This document shows, one piece after another, positions 62,584-64,000 of a DNA stretch of 64,000 nucleotides. Source of the stretch: a virus. Both the position numbers and the translations under genes were made by a program. Each line of letters starts with the position of its first letter. Positions within the stretch are counted from its first letter, which is position 1. Under the pieces are notes generated by a model. That model worked only from the letters and a program-made list of their open reading frames with translations. It was not told the origin of the DNA and did not search any database. The stretch is taken from the IMG/VR virus record IMGVR_UViG_3300027741_002766, positions 44,738 through 108,737 of that record; one strand, 5' to 3'.

Positions 62584-63524
62584 TGGCATTTCCAACGTCA
62601 CCAATCAATGGGCAACAGGCTACCATAAATGGTATAGTCTATACTTACAGCACAGCGTTGACTGCTTGGACGGTGAGTACATCACTGGGCAACTCGTTTG
62701 TAAGTATCAGCGTCTCTGGTAATGTCAATAGTGGAAATTTGTTAGCCACCGGCTTGGCCAGCGTCACAGGTAATATCACTGGCAATTACTTTATTGGTAA
62801 CGGCAGTCAATTGTCAGGTCTCAGTGCCAGTAAGATATTTAATGGCACAAGTGAAGCCAACATTGGCGCATCAGGTGGTAATGCCAATATCTCAATTGGT
62901 GGTACATCAAACGTATTTGTTGTGTCATCGACTGGTATTTTTACAACTGGTTTATCCAGCGTCAGCGGAAACATCACCACTGGTGGTAATTTAACCATTA
63001 CTGGTACAGCAGCCGCGGGTAGTGGGGTGTTGATTGTGTCAGGCAATATTCAAACCAGTACCGCCAACGCCACAGCCAACATTGGCAATGCCAGCAACTA
63101 CTTCAACAGACTGTTTGCTCAAGCGACCACAGCACTCTACGCTGACTTGGCTGAAGTTTACCGATCTGATGCACAGTATCCCCCAGGTACTGTGCTGGTA
63201 TTTGGTGGCTCACAAGAAGTCACAACAAGCACAGTCAGCCACGATACCAAAATCGCCGGCATAGTATCTACCAATCCTGCTCACGTGATGAATTCAGGAC
63301 TGCAATCTGAATTTACTGTGGAAGTTGGTTTGATTGGGCGTGTGCCATGTCAAGTGATTGGACCAATTGCCGCAGGTGATCAAGTGGTGTCAAGTAATCG
63401 GGCAGGTGTTGCTGAACGATTAGATCAGACAAAATATCGATCTGGAATGATTATTGGCAAAGCACTAGAGAGTTACTTAGGGACAGATGTTGGCACAATT
63501 GAAGTTGTGGTTGGCAGACTATAA
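62583..63524 (+). CDS. Short fibre-type protein, 313 aa (third paralogue)
   Basis: It has the same ends as the 1646-aa protein, with almost all of the repeat shaft missing. The N-terminus is MAFPTSPINGQQATINGIVY, followed by about 100 residues of repeat and ISIGGTSNVFVVSSTGIFTT. The C-terminal domain (about 138-313) contains GSGVLIVSGNIQTSTANATA, RLFAQATTALYADLAEVYRS and GTIEVVVGRL, matching the large paralogue almost residue for residue. It may be a capping or competing short fibre, or a reservoir for C-terminal exchange. It is coupled by TAATG to the gene before and converges with the Nudix gene (stops overlapping by 6 nt). Confidence 0.84.
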   Translation: MAFPTSPINGQQATINGIVYTYSTALTAWTVSTSLGNSFVSISVSGNVNSGNLLATGLASVTGNITGNYFIGNGSQLSGLSASKIFNGTSEANIGASGGNANISIGGTSNVFVVSSTGIFTTGLSSVSGNITTGGNLTITGTAAAGSGVLIVSGNIQTSTANATANIGNASNYFNRLFAQATTALYADLAEVYRSDAQYPPGTVLVFGGSQEVTTSTVSHDTKIAGIVSTNPAHVMNSGLQSEFTVEVGLIGRVPCQVIGPIAAGDQVVSSNRAGVAERLDQTKYRSGMIIGKALESYLGTDVGTIEVVVGRL

Positions 63525-63530
63525 AGTCTG
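63515..63530. other. Hairpin over the convergent stop codons
   Basis: CAGACT-ATAA-AGTCTG is a perfect 6-bp stem covering the stops of the fibre gene and the Nudix gene. It has no T-run, so a termination role is only possible. Confidence 0.3.
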
Positions 63531-63947
63531 TTCCACCTGCTGAATCTTTTGCTGAACAGCATCCAGGTTTACAGTGTTCCAAAGTCCAGGATGCAAGGGT
63601 CTTGGCCAACGCCCTGATTCAATCCAGGCATAGCCTGTGTGTTCGTGATTTAGTTCTGGTACAAACTCATAGTCCACTCGGCACCAAAAAGTATGATATT
63701 CGAATGCACCATCGGGCGATGTGAATTTCTCTATGGGTATCAGCCGTTCGTAGTCGGGCACACTGCCCAGTTCTTCCGCACACTCGCGTTCCACCGCCAC
63801 TAGTAAGTTTTCTCCAGCCTCTACTTTGCCCCCGGCCAAACCCCAGGTGTCCGGATACTTGACATCGTTTCGCAAGAGATAGAGATAGCGTCGAGTACGG
63901 CCGCAGTAGAACCATACACCCACGGCTTTTACAATACCAGACTCCAC
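63519..63947 (-). CDS. Nudix hydrolase, 142 aa
   Basis: Nudix enzymes hydrolyse nucleoside diphosphates linked to another group, such as oxidised NTPs, NAD, ADP-ribose or capped RNA. The full Nudix box GX5EX7REUXEEXGU is present as GKVEAGENLLVAVERECAEE followed by LGS, with the glutamates that bind the divalent metal. The N-terminal strand (VKAVGVWFYCGRTRRYLYLL) is typical of small MutT-type members. The likely start is GTG 63947, with GGGAGG 3 nt upstream; it lies inside the end of an upstream gene on the same strand. The substrate cannot be told. Confidence 0.87.
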   Translation of the reverse strand: MESGIVKAVGVWFYCGRTRRYLYLLRNDVKYPDTWGLAGGKVEAGENLLVAVERECAEELGSVPDYERLIPIEKFTSPDGAFEYHTFWCRVDYEFVPELNHEHTGYAWIESGRWPRPLHPGLWNTVNLDAVQQKIQQVEQTL

Positions 63948-64000
63948 GAGCCTCCCGGATACAGGCCATCGATACTCTTGACCCAGGCAGTACCATTCCA
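63929..64000 (-). CDS. C-terminal end of a minus-strand structural-type gene (partial)
   Basis: An open frame enters from the window edge and ends in TAA at 63929, giving WNGTAWVKSIDGLYPGGSWS followed by LVL. The tryptophan/glycine-rich ending resembles fibre or virion protein C-termini. The stop overlaps the first codons of the Nudix gene by 19 nt. Only 23 residues are visible, so the identity is open. Confidence 0.45.
   Translation of the reverse strand, partial: WNGTAWVKSIDGLYPGGSWSLVL

Overview
The window is a piece of a tailed double-stranded DNA phage genome of the T4-like myovirus type. The evidence is a set of recognisable T4-family genes: baseplate wedge gp6, gp25 and gp53; hub proteins gp5 and gp26; the gp20 portal, gp21 prohead protease, gp22 scaffold and gp23 major capsid cluster; recombination nuclease gp46/gp47; and late sigma factor gp55. 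No rRNA, tRNA or cellular housekeeping operon is visible. Gene sizes, the giant structural protein and the long glycine/asparagine-rich fibre genes resemble aquatic T4-like phages (cyanophage and pelagiphage relatives), but nothing here fixes the host. No photosynthesis gene is present in the window.

Layout. From 1 to about 26.4 kb the minus strand carries a continuous late baseplate/tail block: a partial fibre-like gene, a 205-aa and a 48-aa protein, a 4175-aa structural protein, gp6, gp25, a gp5-like hub protein, gp53 and several large unnamed structural proteins. Many of these genes join through overlapping TAATG or ATGA signals. A divergent control region at 26.36-26.48 kb has a late-type TAAATA element facing left and a sigma70-like promoter facing right. 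The rightward unit (26.5-32.6 kb) encodes gp55, gp47, three unrecognised coupled genes, gp46 and a small GIY-YIG nuclease. A 417-nt gene-free stretch follows. Then comes a leftward unit: gp26, a gp51-like protein, adenine phosphoribosyltransferase and an MTA/SAH-type nucleosidase. From 35.1 to 44.0 kb the plus strand holds a tape-measure-like protein with a tail-lysozyme domain, then gp20, an HNH endonuclease, a small protein, a prohead core protein, gp21, gp22 and gp23. A GIY-YIG homing endonuclease between two UUCG terminators and two glycosyltransferase-like genes follow. From 47.2 to 63.5 kb lie fibre-type proteins built of short repeats, including three tandem paralogues sharing a C-terminal domain. 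The window closes with a Nudix hydrolase and the tail end of another minus-strand gene.

How it works together. gp55 would direct RNA polymerase to TAAATA-type late promoters, and such elements lie before most structural transcription units here. gp46/gp47 process DNA ends for recombination-dependent replication. gp20-gp23 build the head. The minus-strand block builds the baseplate, and the repeat proteins are likely fibres or decorations. The nucleosidase and phosphoribosyltransferase would turn MTA or SAH into adenine and then AMP, and the Nudix enzyme would hydrolyse a nucleoside-diphosphate compound.

The most unusual signal is that nine genes carry TAAATA followed by only 4-7 nt and then ATG, with little or no room for a ribosome-binding site. 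If these are real late promoters, their mRNAs would be leaderless or nearly so. Also notable are the three unknown genes embedded between gp47 and gp46, the adenine-salvage pair in a tail-gene operon, a 33-residue module shared by two structural proteins, and the unexplained 417-nt region.
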